From: Lachnoclostridium sp. UBA903 | Lineage (GTDB): Bacteria; Bacillota; Clostridia; Lachnospirales; Lachnospiraceae | DNA length: 64,000 nt | NCBI GenBank assembly: GCA_002294045.1 | Contig: DBEP01000062.1 | Coordinates: 1,301-65,300 of the forward strand | Reading direction: 5' to 3' | Part shown: positions 17,396-26,435 of the stretch, piece by piece | Layout of the letters: each line of letters begins with the position of its first letter | Position numbering within the stretch: position 1 is the stretch's first letter | Position numbers and translations under genes: made by a program | Notes under the pieces: generated by a model | Databases searched by the model: none | Seen by the model: the letters and a program-made list of their open reading frames with translations, nothing else | Told to the model about the DNA's origin: nothing

Positions 17396-18508
17396 ATGTG
17401 GTCGGAAGCAAAAATACAAAATCAAAAAGAATACTTTGCTGCGCAAAGGAAACAGCCTACAGGCAATTTTACCGAATACGTAGTACGAACATATTACTGT
17501 ATTTATAAAGGCTGTTCAAAGCACCAAGGTAGCTCCTGCCCAGCAAAGGAAGTAAGTAATTATCAGATTAAGAATGAAATCTACGAAGGTTTTTATAATA
17601 ATAAACCCGATCATGATTATCAGAATGTTATCGATAATTGCAAAAAACACCTAATTGAAATGAAGTACATTCACATAACGCAACAGGATAACGAGGACTA
17701 TATTTCTATTGATAAGCCTTTGGATTTCCTTCTTCCTGGTGAACATGAGGCATATTTAAAGAAATTCTGTATAGAAGATCGGAGTCTTTCTGAATTTCAA
17801 GTACCTTGTGATATACAATTCAACGTAATAAAAAATCATGACGAAGCAATGGCGTTGCTCAATCATATGCTTGATCCAGAGCATTATGACGATCCTTTTG
17901 AAGAAATGTACCCATCTGCCGCTACTCTATCCAAGAATTTCTCATGTGAACTGTGTGACGGACACTATGTAGTGCGGCGCGGGACATATGGCATGTTCTT
18001 CGGCTGCAGCAATTATCCGAAGTGCAGAAGTACGAAAACCATTGAGGAGAAAACATATTCCTTGTTTGAAAAGCAAGGGATTCGTATCTATGAAGTTGAA
18101 CAGCCATGCTGGAAATGTGGGAAACCGATAAAACTCCGCAGTTACTTTCCCCACCTTGATCTTATGCTGGATCAGCCTGAACTAGCTCATGAACTGGATT
18201 TGGGCATCATTCGGCTTAGTATTATTGAAACATTGGATAAGTATCTTTCTTCCAAGTACCAAGAAATATATATGAGGTTCAGTAAAAAATTTAATGGTGA
18301 ATATACAGCAAATAATTGTCCATATTGCAATAGTTTACAAGGAAGTACGATGTCACTCGAAGCTGCGTTTGATTATTTGACTAAGCTGGTTAGCAAACAT
18401 CAGTCAATCACAAAACATGTCATAGAAACGATTGCCGTAACTGAAACCACCTTACCTAAAAATGAATGGAAATATATCATCGCTGAGGTTTTAAAACATC
18501 AGAGCTAA
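17396..18508 (+). CDS. Unknown protein with a topoisomerase-type C4 zinc finger
   Basis: A 370-residue cytoplasmic protein of unknown function. Residues about 183-215 (CELCDGHYVVRRGTYGMFFGCSNYPKCRST) match the C4 zinc finger found at the end of topoisomerase I. Further Cys pairs follow: CWKCGKPI near 238 and CPYCNS near 306. The N-terminal part has an additional Cys-rich stretch (YYCIYKGCSKHQGSSCPAKE). It may bind nucleic acid. The ATG is preceded by GGAGG. It stands alone, converging on the rhamnosidase gene. I cannot name the family. Confidence 0.65.
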   Translation: MWSEAKIQNQKEYFAAQRKQPTGNFTEYVVRTYYCIYKGCSKHQGSSCPAKEVSNYQIKNEIYEGFYNNKPDHDYQNVIDNCKKHLIEMKYIHITQQDNEDYISIDKPLDFLLPGEHEAYLKKFCIEDRSLSEFQVPCDIQFNVIKNHDEAMALLNHMLDPEHYDDPFEEMYPSAATLSKNFSCELCDGHYVVRRGTYGMFFGCSNYPKCRSTKTIEEKTYSLFEKQGIRIYEVEQPCWKCGKPIKLRSYFPHLDLMLDQPELAHELDLGIIRLSIIETLDKYLSSKYQEIYMRFSKKFNGEYTANNCPYCNSLQGSTMSLEAAFDYLTKLVSKHQSITKHVIETIAVTETTLPKNEWKYIIAEVLKHQS

Positions 18509-18596
18509 GAAAAAAGGTTTTTATTTTTGTCCTCTACAAATACAAGCACTCTTTATTTCCGACTGAAACCAACGAGGCACATAGGTATCTCTCATA

Positions 18597-21419
18597 CTAT
18601 TTCCTTTTAACCTTCCATCTATAACTTCCGGATGGTATATTACTGATTCTTATGTATCCTTCATTCAATGCTTCCCAAGCCTCACAGAACTCTCCCTTCA
18701 GACACAAGACTTCCTCAGGCCTGCATGGGATATAGATATCCGCCCTGCTTCCGACAGGAATCACGGCTTTCATTTCAATTCCATCCTTTTGTTCATTGCA
18801 GGTCATCTCTACTTTTCCACGGACAGTAAACACAGAACCTTTTATAGTCCGGATATTTTCCTGAATATACGGTTTGATTTCAACTTTCCGGTATCCCGGT
18901 TCCAGCGGCTTGATCCCTAAAACATATCGGAAAATCCATTCTTTCACATGTCCCATCATGGCATGATTGCGGGAACGCCCCAAACCGTTCCAAAGTTGTG
19001 TATAATTCCAGAACTCCGGCAGTGTCGTCAATCCCTGGTCCACATGATGGCGGTAACTTGGTTCCGTAGGATTCATGACCATACGGTAAACAACATCATT
19101 CCTTCCGGCAGAGGCCAGCGCATGAAAGACCTGTTTTAAACCCACCTCTCCTGAAGTCAGGTGATCTTCCTCTCTTTTGACTGCTTCCAACAGCTTTATC
19201 AAAGCAGCTTCTTTCTTCTCAGGCTTTATTATTCCGGAAAAAAGGACGCATCCATAGCTGGCCTGGCTGTCATTTCCATAGGTTTCCTTATCCGGCTGAT
19301 AGCATTCCTTCTCTGCATAAAATCCGGTTTGGATATTTTTTGCCAGCTCCAGATACTGCTCCTTCTTTTCTTTCTCTCCCAGGATATCCGCAACCTTACT
19401 TACTGTGTCAGCCTGGAGGTAAAAAGCACAGGTGGCTACCAATACCGCAGGTGTATTTTCATTTAACTGCCCCCACTCTCCCATATGTGCATAGTCTTTG
19501 AGCACTCCATTGCGGGCTGCTTTCTCCAGGTGCCCCAAATAACCGCACATCATCGGAAAAGCACTCTTAAGTATCCCGGTATCTCCATATTCCAGGTAAT
19601 AGTACCAGGGTGTCATAATACATGCCCCTCCCCAATTAGGGTCTTTAAACAATCTGCCGATTCGGTGATATTCCGGAACAATTGCCGGTATAAACCCGAT
19701 ATCTTCCGTTTCCCTGTTCTTAAACCTCTTAAAATCAAAGCCCGGATACTTTTTACTATCCGCTTCCATAGGCGGCCCGGCCAGAATTTCTTCTGAAATC
19801 TGTGCATCCTGCATATCCTGAACAATTTTAGGAATCCAGCTGCGTATATCATAACCGGCTGCCATAGAAGAAAACATCAGATGTGTCGTCTCAATCCAGC
19901 CTAATTTCTCGATTTGAGGGCAATCTGTAAAACTGGACATCATATTGCTTTCAATGGAACGGTCGGTAATCTCATTGATTTTATTCAGTATTTCATTATC
20001 GGTTTTAAAATCCGAATATTTTTCGTTCATCACTCTGACGGCACAGCTGTCGAAATTATCCACCGTCGGTATTCCGGGAAAGCCTGCTACTTCCACATAT
20101 TGAAATCCGTGATAGCAAAGACGCGGATGCCATTCTTCCTCGACCGTTCCTGCAATTGTATAACTGTCCTTAACACAGCAGGAATATAATGTGTCGCAGC
20201 TTTGTGTACAGGAGGCCTGGTCAACACCGCTTCCATCCGGTTTCAGGACCTCGGCAGGGTACATTTCCACTTTTCTTCCGGCATACTTTTTTGTATCTTT
20301 TAGTTTAAGTACGGCAAATCCTGCACTGTTTTTCCCCATATCCACCAGCCAGTTCCCGCTTGGCAGCTGCACAACGCTCTTCGCCTTCCATCTCTCTGCA
20401 ATTCGAACCGGCAAAAACTCTCTGGCCGACAGTTTTCCTCCCGGCGGAGTCATCCGTACTGCATTTTTCCAGTCAGTCCTATCCGCATAGGGCATATCCC
20501 AGCACTTTTTCTTTATGGCTGCCTGGGCATCATAATCCTCACCGCCATACCAGTTCTGAAAAGTAACGGGACTCTCTATTATCTTCCAGGTTTCATTGCT
20601 GACCAGTGCAGTCTCGACTGTTCCATCCGCTCTGGTCAGCTCCACCTGGGCAATTAACTTTTTATTACCGCATATGCCATTCTTTAGGAATATAGTATCA
20701 TCTTTCTGATAACGGTGGGTTTCGCAAAGGCTGCCGTCTCCCTTCTTCATTACCGGAGCTGCCGCAAAATTCTCATACTGGCCATTTCCCAGTATAATAC
20801 CTAACACATTTTCCCCCTCTGACAAAAAAGATGTAATATCATAGGTAATATAAAATATACGGCGGTTAAATTCACTCTCACCGGGTTCATATAAGTTTTC
20901 AGACAAAGGCTTTCCATTCATGCTGGCTATAAATAATCCCAGACCGCTGATATAAGCCCGGGCTTTTTTTATTGTATCTATATCCCGAACCTGAAAACTT
21001 CCTGCAAGGGCAGGCGCTGCCGCTTTATCTCCGTCAAAATCATCCCCCTGTCCAATCCAATGGGCTTCCCAGTCATTTTCCTTAAGAAGTCCCATTTCAA
21101 AACGTGACGGAGTACTCCACTCAGTTTCCTGTCCCCACGCATCCCAGATACGCACCTTCCAGCAGATTTCCTGCCTGGATTTAAGCTCCGTTCCCTCATA
21201 AGGAATTACAAAATTATCTGTGCTTTGAACTTTGCCGCTGTCCCACAAATCAGTTCTTCCTTCTGCAAGTAATTCCTCTTCGGATGCAGCAAGAATCTGA
21301 TAAGCCGTCTGTTCATCACCCTTTTTCCCCGAATCCAATTGATAACTAAAACAAGGGCGAGATATCCCAATCCCCAGCGGATTTTGTAAGTTCTGTATCA
21401 TTAGTTTTGATATCTGCAT
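18597..21419 (-). CDS. Alpha-L-rhamnosidase, GH78
   Basis: A 940-residue intracellular glycosidase (no signal peptide). Domain order is that of GH78: N-terminal beta domains, a concanavalin-like domain (about 140-450), an (alpha/alpha)6 catalytic barrel (about 470-830) and a C-terminal beta domain. The catalytic signature DCPQIEKLGW lies at 499-508, with candidate acid residues Asp499 and Glu504. It removes terminal alpha-L-rhamnose from oligosaccharides. It is the last gene after a CUT1 transporter, so imported rhamno-oligosaccharides (pectin, flavonoid or other) are the likely substrate. The released rhamnose may feed the neighbouring kinase/aldolase operon. Confidence 0.9.
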   Translation of the reverse strand: MQISKLMIQNLQNPLGIGISRPCFSYQLDSGKKGDEQTAYQILAASEEELLAEGRTDLWDSGKVQSTDNFVIPYEGTELKSRQEICWKVRIWDAWGQETEWSTPSRFEMGLLKENDWEAHWIGQGDDFDGDKAAAPALAGSFQVRDIDTIKKARAYISGLGLFIASMNGKPLSENLYEPGESEFNRRIFYITYDITSFLSEGENVLGIILGNGQYENFAAAPVMKKGDGSLCETHRYQKDDTIFLKNGICGNKKLIAQVELTRADGTVETALVSNETWKIIESPVTFQNWYGGEDYDAQAAIKKKCWDMPYADRTDWKNAVRMTPPGGKLSAREFLPVRIAERWKAKSVVQLPSGNWLVDMGKNSAGFAVLKLKDTKKYAGRKVEMYPAEVLKPDGSGVDQASCTQSCDTLYSCCVKDSYTIAGTVEEEWHPRLCYHGFQYVEVAGFPGIPTVDNFDSCAVRVMNEKYSDFKTDNEILNKINEITDRSIESNMMSSFTDCPQIEKLGWIETTHLMFSSMAAGYDIRSWIPKIVQDMQDAQISEEILAGPPMEADSKKYPGFDFKRFKNRETEDIGFIPAIVPEYHRIGRLFKDPNWGGACIMTPWYYYLEYGDTGILKSAFPMMCGYLGHLEKAARNGVLKDYAHMGEWGQLNENTPAVLVATCAFYLQADTVSKVADILGEKEKKEQYLELAKNIQTGFYAEKECYQPDKETYGNDSQASYGCVLFSGIIKPEKKEAALIKLLEAVKREEDHLTSGEVGLKQVFHALASAGRNDVVYRMVMNPTEPSYRHHVDQGLTTLPEFWNYTQLWNGLGRSRNHAMMGHVKEWIFRYVLGIKPLEPGYRKVEIKPYIQENIRTIKGSVFTVRGKVEMTCNEQKDGIEMKAVIPVGSRADIYIPCRPEEVLCLKGEFCEAWEALNEGYIRISNIPSGSYRWKVKRK

Positions 21420-21457
21420 TATTAATAATTCCTTTCTTTTTAACAGTTCTTAGCTTT

Positions 21458-22339
21458 TTAACCTTTTACCGCTCCTACCGTCATGCCTTTTACAAAATAC
21501 TTTTGTGCAAAAGGATATATCAGCATGATAGGTATTAAGGCTATAAAAATTTGTGCACATCGAATCGTCCGGTCATCAATCATTGATAATGCCTTATACT
21601 GGTCTATGCTTAGAAGGCTCATATCCCTTTTTACTACCACCGTATACAAAAACGATGCTAACGGATAGCTATCCGGAAAGTTGGAAAAAATTAAACCGTC
21701 AAAATAGCTGTTCCAATGTGTGATAAAAGAAAAAAGTGTCAGCGTTGCAATCGATGGCTTCGCACAGGGTACATAGATACGAAAGCAGGTCTGAAACTGA
21801 TTTGCACCATCAATCAGAGATGCTTCTTCCAATTCCTTGGGTATGCCCCTGAAGAAATTCAGCATTAATACGATATTATAGACAGGAACCGCTAACGGTA
21901 AAACCAAAGCCCAGATTGTATCCATCATATGCAGATTCTGAATTAATAAGTAACCGGGAATCAGCCCTCCGGAAAACAGCATGGTAAAGAAAAACAGCCA
22001 TACGTACACGCCTCTTAATCTTAACTGCTCTTTTTCCTTAGACAGCGGATATGCTGTCATAATTGTAATTAACATCATCAAAGGTACTCCTATAACCACT
22101 CTTTCCGCTGATTTAAACAATGAATTCCAGAAATCTTTTTTTCCGATTACATATTCATACGCATGTATATTAAAATCCACAGGCAGTAAGGATACCTTAC
22201 CTGCCGATACTGCTGTTGCACTCGAAAATGACATTGCCAGAATATTCAGTAAGGGAAACAGGCACAGCACTGCTAAAACGGTCAAAATAGTATAATTGAT
22301 AATCTGAAAAATAAGTCTTCCGGTAGACATTTTTTTCAT
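21458..22339 (-). CDS. CUT1-family oligosaccharide ABC permease (LplC/YtcP-like)
   Basis: About 293 residues with six hydrophobic segments. The EAA loop reads ELEEASLIDGANQFQTCFRIYVPCAKPSIATL, the coupling motif of CUT1 inner-membrane proteins. The C-terminus ending in YPFAQKYFVKGMTVGAVKG is typical of the YtcP/LplC group. The start at ATG 22339 is chosen because GGAGGG lies 7 bases upstream; the longer frame overlaps the first permease. It works with the preceding permease and lipoprotein. No ATPase is encoded here, so a shared MsmK-like ATPase elsewhere is expected. Confidence 0.9.
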   Translation of the reverse strand: MKKMSTGRLIFQIINYTILTVLAVLCLFPLLNILAMSFSSATAVSAGKVSLLPVDFNIHAYEYVIGKKDFWNSLFKSAERVVIGVPLMMLITIMTAYPLSKEKEQLRLRGVYVWLFFFTMLFSGGLIPGYLLIQNLHMMDTIWALVLPLAVPVYNIVLMLNFFRGIPKELEEASLIDGANQFQTCFRIYVPCAKPSIATLTLFSFITHWNSYFDGLIFSNFPDSYPLASFLYTVVVKRDMSLLSIDQYKALSMIDDRTIRCAQIFIALIPIMLIYPFAQKYFVKGMTVGAVKG

Positions 22340-22355
22340 TTTGCTTCCCTCCTTT

Positions 22356-23291
22356 TTAGAAAATACGGTAATCCGCAAACTTATAGGCCAGATAATAGGA
22401 TACTGAGATAAACATTGTGGAAATAACCGATTTAAATAACCCGACTGCTGTAGCCGGTCCATACTGGGCGTCAATCAAACCCATCCGGTAGACAAAGGTA
22501 TCCAGAATATCCCCTGATTCATATACTGCTTTACTATACAGATTAAATACCTGGTCAAAGCCTGCATTTAATACATTTCCAAGACTTAAAACCAGCATCA
22601 GCACGATAATCATCCTCATACCCGGGAGCGTCACATGCCAGGTCTGCCGCCAGCGGTTGGCACCGTCAATTTGTGCGGCTTCATAAAGGTCCGTATCAAT
22701 ACCAAGAATTGCGGCCAAATATACAATTGCACCATATCCGAAATTTTTCCATACATCCGTAGTAATCAGCGTCGGCTTAAAATACCGATTATCTCCCAGG
22801 AAGAATATGTCCTGGCCGCCAAGCTGGTGAATTACATGATTGATAATACCCGTACTTGGAGAAAGCATATCTAAAAAAATACCGCCAAGAACTACCCACG
22901 ATAAAAAATACGGCAAATATACGATTGTTTGTACCGTTCTTTTAAAACCGCTTTTATGTACTTCATTCAAAAGCAGCGCAAAAATAATCGGAACAAGCAA
23001 TCCTAAGATGATTTTCCAAAATGCAATAATTATAGTATTTTTTATAGCCTGATTAAAGCCGGGCAGGCCAAACACATAGGTAAAGTTATCAAAGCCCACC
23101 CATTTTTGGTTTCCAAACATTCCTTTGCTGGGAATAAACTTCTGAAACGCAATAACCAGTCCTGCCATTGGCGTATAACTAAATACCGCAATTAAAATCA
23201 GTCCCGGCAGCAGCATCAGATGCAAGGGCAGTTCCCTTCTGAAAACAGATAAGGTATATTTTCTTTTTACATATCTCTTTTTATTGTTCAT
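22356..23291 (-). CDS. CUT1-family oligosaccharide ABC permease (LplB-like)
   Basis: About 311 residues, six membrane segments, with the long N-terminal segment HLMLLPGLILIAVFSYTPMAGLVIAFQKF and the EAA loop DLYEAAQIDGANRWRQTWHVTLPGM. The LplB group is recognised from FNQAIKNTIIIAFWKIILG and NAGFDQVFNLYSKAVYESGDILDTFVYRMGL. The ATG at 23291 has a perfect GGAGG 9 bases upstream; the ATG at 23312 is weaker. It follows the lipoprotein gene after a hairpin. Confidence 0.9.
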   Translation of the reverse strand: MNNKKRYVKRKYTLSVFRRELPLHLMLLPGLILIAVFSYTPMAGLVIAFQKFIPSKGMFGNQKWVGFDNFTYVFGLPGFNQAIKNTIIIAFWKIILGLLVPIIFALLLNEVHKSGFKRTVQTIVYLPYFLSWVVLGGIFLDMLSPSTGIINHVIHQLGGQDIFFLGDNRYFKPTLITTDVWKNFGYGAIVYLAAILGIDTDLYEAAQIDGANRWRQTWHVTLPGMRMIIVLMLVLSLGNVLNAGFDQVFNLYSKAVYESGDILDTFVYRMGLIDAQYGPATAVGLFKSVISTMFISVSYYLAYKFADYRIF

Positions 23292-23321
23292 ATTGCTCTT
23301 CCTCCATGACATGCCTTTTTT

Positions 23322-23362
23322 CCATCCTCCTGCCGCAGGCAAGCTTTACAGCAGGAGGATGG
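23322..23362 (-). repeat. Perfect 12-bp inverted repeat between binding-protein and permease genes
   Basis: CCATCCTCCTGC (23322-23333) and GCAGGAGGATGG (23351-23362) pair exactly around a 17-base loop. It lies just after the lipoprotein gene and before the permease ribosome site. No U-tract follows. It is a likely mRNA-processing or attenuation hairpin, as in the other transporter operon at 14681. Confidence 0.7.
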
Positions 23363-23413
23363 AAGGGGGAGGGATTTGCTCCCTCGCGCTATCACCTTAT
23401 CACTTTAAACAAT

Positions 23414-25063
23414 TTATTTATTTTCGGTATACCATTCATTTACCTCAGCTGTAATTTTATCTCCGCCGGCTGCTTTCCAGCTGTTTACAACTTTATCAAA
23501 GGAATCCAGATAACTCTGGCCTGCAATGATTTTAAGAAATTCCTGATCCAGCATATCATCCAGGGTGGACTTTGTTGAGGCCATAATTTCTCCGGGCGCA
23601 CCGACAAAATTATCGTATACCAGTTCAACATTGCTGCTATTCTGATAAGCCATCAATAATTGCTGCGAGCCGTTTTCACCAAAGACCCTGTTCCATCCCC
23701 ACAATGTTTTGTCACCTTTTAACGCTTTATAGCTGTAATCCCACATGGAATACTGTTCACCGGAAAGGTTTCCGGGATCTCCGGTCTTTAAAGGTTCCTC
23801 AATTGCCTTTGCCGTTACCTGATTCTTATCCGGACTGTTAATTGTCACGGGGGAAAGCCTCCATACACCCTCCAAACCATTTCCGGGATTCGCATATACT
23901 TTATATTCGTTTAATTCAGGATCCAAAACCTTTTCACAGTACAGATTCAGCATCTGAATCAATGCTTCCGGATGTTCACAGCTCTTGCTGACCGCATACC
24001 AGCTTCCGGTACACATATGAATACCGGGGATGATTTTCTCCCCTTCTTCTTTCATAGGAAGCATATAAGGCATCCAGTCCGCATCCGGATCCGCATCTAC
24101 AGTGTCCTGCAGCGGCCACAGGGAAGACGCATGATAACCATACATAGCGCCGCACTTGCCATTGACTAATGCTTCCTTGGCTTTGTCGCTGTCATTTACA
24201 TAGAATTCCGGATCAAGAAGCCCATCCTTATATAACTCAGCAAGGCCGCCCAGTGCTTCTTTCATCTTAGATGTCGTACTTCCATACTCAAGGTTCCCGG
24301 CAGCATCCTTTATCCAATACCCCGGATACGCTCCGTAAGCATTGGTCCAGCCTTTTATATCAAAGGTATTACCATAAATATCACTGCTTACCGCAAGACC
24401 AACTGCACCATCGCCTGCATACTCTTTAAACGTTTTGAGAATGTTCTTTAATTCGTCCAGTGACTCAGGTGCCTGGAGATTTAGTTTATCCATCCAATCC
24501 TGGCGCAGCCAGAGCATCTGTGCCGTTTCAAGATCACAATCCACATAAGGAATGCCATATTGAACATCATCGTAAGTTGCAGCCTTAATGCTTGCATCCC
24601 CGGCTGAAGCAATCAGGTTTTTTACAAAGTCACTGGCATACTCATCAAAATACGGCTCTAAATCAACGATCAAATCAGATTCTACCAACTGTTTTAAATC
24701 CGACTTACCAACACAGACAATATCCGGAATCTCCCCGGAGGCCATTGCCGCATTAAACTTCTGAGTCTGTAAGTCTCCGCTGGAGGAAATCCATAAATAC
24801 TTCACATCAATCCCTAGTCTCTCGGCAATCAAATCAGTCCAAAGATTCTCCTCATAGGTCGTATTCTCCATTTTTGCAAAGATATCTGTCTCCATTGACG
24901 AATCCTGTGCACGGGAGAAGGTTATGGGAATCAGACTTCCATCTTCAGAGGCTGTTTCATCATTTTTTACGGAAGATATATTGTCCGTACCCTTATTACC
25001 GCAGCCAGCCAATAAGGATGCCATAAGCACTGCCATCATTAATACCGCCAATAATTTTTTCAT
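23414..25063 (-). CDS. Extracellular oligosaccharide-binding lipoprotein (CUT1, LplA-like)
   Basis: A 549-residue lipoprotein. The signal peptide MKKLLAVLMMAVLMASLLAGC ends in lipobox LAGC. The large mature domain has features of family 1 solute-binding proteins of the LplA group: DLQTQKFNAAMASGEIPDIV, YGIPYVDCD, LWLRQDWMDKLNLQAPESLDELKNILKTFKE. ATG 25063 is chosen because AGGAGG lies 9 bases upstream. First gene of the operon ending with GH78, so rhamno-oligosaccharides are a plausible ligand. Confidence 0.9.
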   Translation of the reverse strand: MKKLLAVLMMAVLMASLLAGCGNKGTDNISSVKNDETASEDGSLIPITFSRAQDSSMETDIFAKMENTTYEENLWTDLIAERLGIDVKYLWISSSGDLQTQKFNAAMASGEIPDIVCVGKSDLKQLVESDLIVDLEPYFDEYASDFVKNLIASAGDASIKAATYDDVQYGIPYVDCDLETAQMLWLRQDWMDKLNLQAPESLDELKNILKTFKEYAGDGAVGLAVSSDIYGNTFDIKGWTNAYGAYPGYWIKDAAGNLEYGSTTSKMKEALGGLAELYKDGLLDPEFYVNDSDKAKEALVNGKCGAMYGYHASSLWPLQDTVDADPDADWMPYMLPMKEEGEKIIPGIHMCTGSWYAVSKSCEHPEALIQMLNLYCEKVLDPELNEYKVYANPGNGLEGVWRLSPVTINSPDKNQVTAKAIEEPLKTGDPGNLSGEQYSMWDYSYKALKGDKTLWGWNRVFGENGSQQLLMAYQNSSNVELVYDNFVGAPGEIMASTKSTLDDMLDQEFLKIIAGQSYLDSFDKVVNSWKAAGGDKITAEVNEWYTENK

Positions 25064-25141
25064 AAATTTGTTCCTCCTATACATTTTTTACCATATCAGC
25101 ACTAAAATAATTCGGATAACTTGTATGTTGTTTACAAATTT

Positions 25142-25193
25142 ATTATACATTCCATCACTTTATTTAACACTCTATATAAAACTTGTTTTATAT
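25142..25193 (-). promoter_or_regulatory. Promoter and palindromic activator site of the rhamnosidase operon
   Basis: TATAAT (25147-25142) lies 78 bases before the lipoprotein start, but the matching -35 is poor (TGTTAA). A perfect palindrome with arms ATATAAAAC and GTTTTATAT (25174-25193) is centred about 49 bases upstream of the expected start of transcription, the usual position of an activator site. One of the two adjacent AraC proteins is the natural candidate. Confidence 0.5.
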
Positions 25194-25336
25194 GACCTTT
25201 TGTTCTTGGGGCGTAGTGGGTGCTGCGTTTCCAAAATCGTGACGCAGAATACCACAAGTTGGGGCGGTCAGAACGGTGCAATGAGTTTTCAGGCACACCC
25301 TAACTGTAAGAGAATAAATCCCTCTCCCTGAACCGC

Positions 25337-25363
25337 AAAAAAGGAAGCTTTCGCTTCCTTTTT
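25337..25363. terminator. Bidirectional terminator between lipoprotein promoter and AraC gene
   Basis: AAAAAGGAAGC and GCTTCCTTTTT pair around TTTC. The hairpin is flanked by A- and T-runs, so it can end transcription on either strand. It serves the AraC gene ending at 25389. Confidence 0.8.
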
Positions 25364-25388
25364 CAAATACTTCTCTATTTAAATAATA

Positions 25389-26420
25389 CTACAATATAAT
25401 TCCTTCTTTATCGCGATACTCCTGCGGTGTCTTACCAAAATTTTTTTTAAAATTGCGGTAAAAATTCGTTATGTTATAGTAACCGACTTCCTCAATAATT
25501 TTCTCAACGCTCATACTTGTGTTTCTTAACAAATACACCGCCTTGCGAAGTCTGAGATCCCTTAGCAGATAATTGAAGGTATATCCGCTTTCTCTGACAA
25601 TATAGTGCCTGAGCTCGTTTTCATTCATTCCAAAGTTTGTTGTAAGCTCTTCTACGGTAACAGTTTTCAAATTATTTTTAATATACTGTATAATTGCCGG
25701 AAGTACATATACATCATCCACAAGTTCTTCCAGCAACTGGAACTGATTCAGGTGTTCCCTCATCACAATCCCCAAAAAAATCAAAGCATAGCTCTTCATC
25801 AGCAAATTGCTGGCCCCGGATTCTCTCTCCGATTCCTCATATATCTTTTCTACCCACCGGTCCAGCTTCGGATCATTCGGACAGCGAAATAATAACATCC
25901 GGTTGCTGTGCTTTGTATATAGAATTCGCCAGAAAAAATCCGACAAAATATTTTGTTCCATCAAAATCCCGGAAAAAGCGTTGGAAAAAGAACTGATCCT
26001 CATTAAAATATTGATTACCGAATCTTCATCCTGCTTCGAAAAAACGGTATGCTTTATACCCGGTGTGACAATACAGAAGTTTCCCGATTGCATTTCATAT
26101 TTAATATCATTAAGATATACAACAACTTGTCCGCTAAGAACATAAATAACCTTAATAAATTCCAGCCTGTGTATAAACGGAGGACAATAACGTAAATTCC
26201 TTATGCATTTTACTTCTTCCCCGCTTGATGCAAAAAAGTCTTCTTCATTTAACACGGTTCCCATTTTTGTCGGTTCTTTTTCCGGAATAAATTTAATACC
26301 GTTCTTATGACACCTATGTACCAATTCCGTCCAGTCATTTACGGGATTCTCCCATTCCTCCGGTATCTTTTCATATAGTTGTTTGTAAATGATTTCCTCC
26401 TCGCATAATTCCTTAACCAA
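25389..26420 (-). CDS. AraC-family transcriptional regulator, copy 1
   Basis: A 343-residue regulator. Residues about 75-150 form a cupin-like sensor (RYCPPFIHRLEFIKVIYVLSGQVVVYL..NFCIVTPGIKH). The C-terminal 100 residues carry two helix-turn-helix motifs (VTVEELTTNFGMNENELRHYI and EKIIEEVGYYNITNFYRNFKKNFGKTPQEYR). It starts with TTG at 26420, supported by AGAGG 7 bases upstream; no in-frame ATG is near. It is followed by a terminator and lies next to a close paralogue. It probably activates the CUT1/rhamnosidase operon in response to a sugar. Confidence 0.88.
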   Translation of the reverse strand: MVKELCEEEIIYKQLYEKIPEEWENPVNDWTELVHRCHKNGIKFIPEKEPTKMGTVLNEEDFFASSGEEVKCIRNLRYCPPFIHRLEFIKVIYVLSGQVVVYLNDIKYEMQSGNFCIVTPGIKHTVFSKQDEDSVINILMRISSFSNAFSGILMEQNILSDFFWRILYTKHSNRMLLFRCPNDPKLDRWVEKIYEESERESGASNLLMKSYALIFLGIVMREHLNQFQLLEELVDDVYVLPAIIQYIKNNLKTVTVEELTTNFGMNENELRHYIVRESGYTFNYLLRDLRLRKAVYLLRNTSMSVEKIIEEVGYYNITNFYRNFKKNFGKTPQEYRDKEGIIL

Positions 26421-26435
26421 TCGTTTTCCTCTTTT

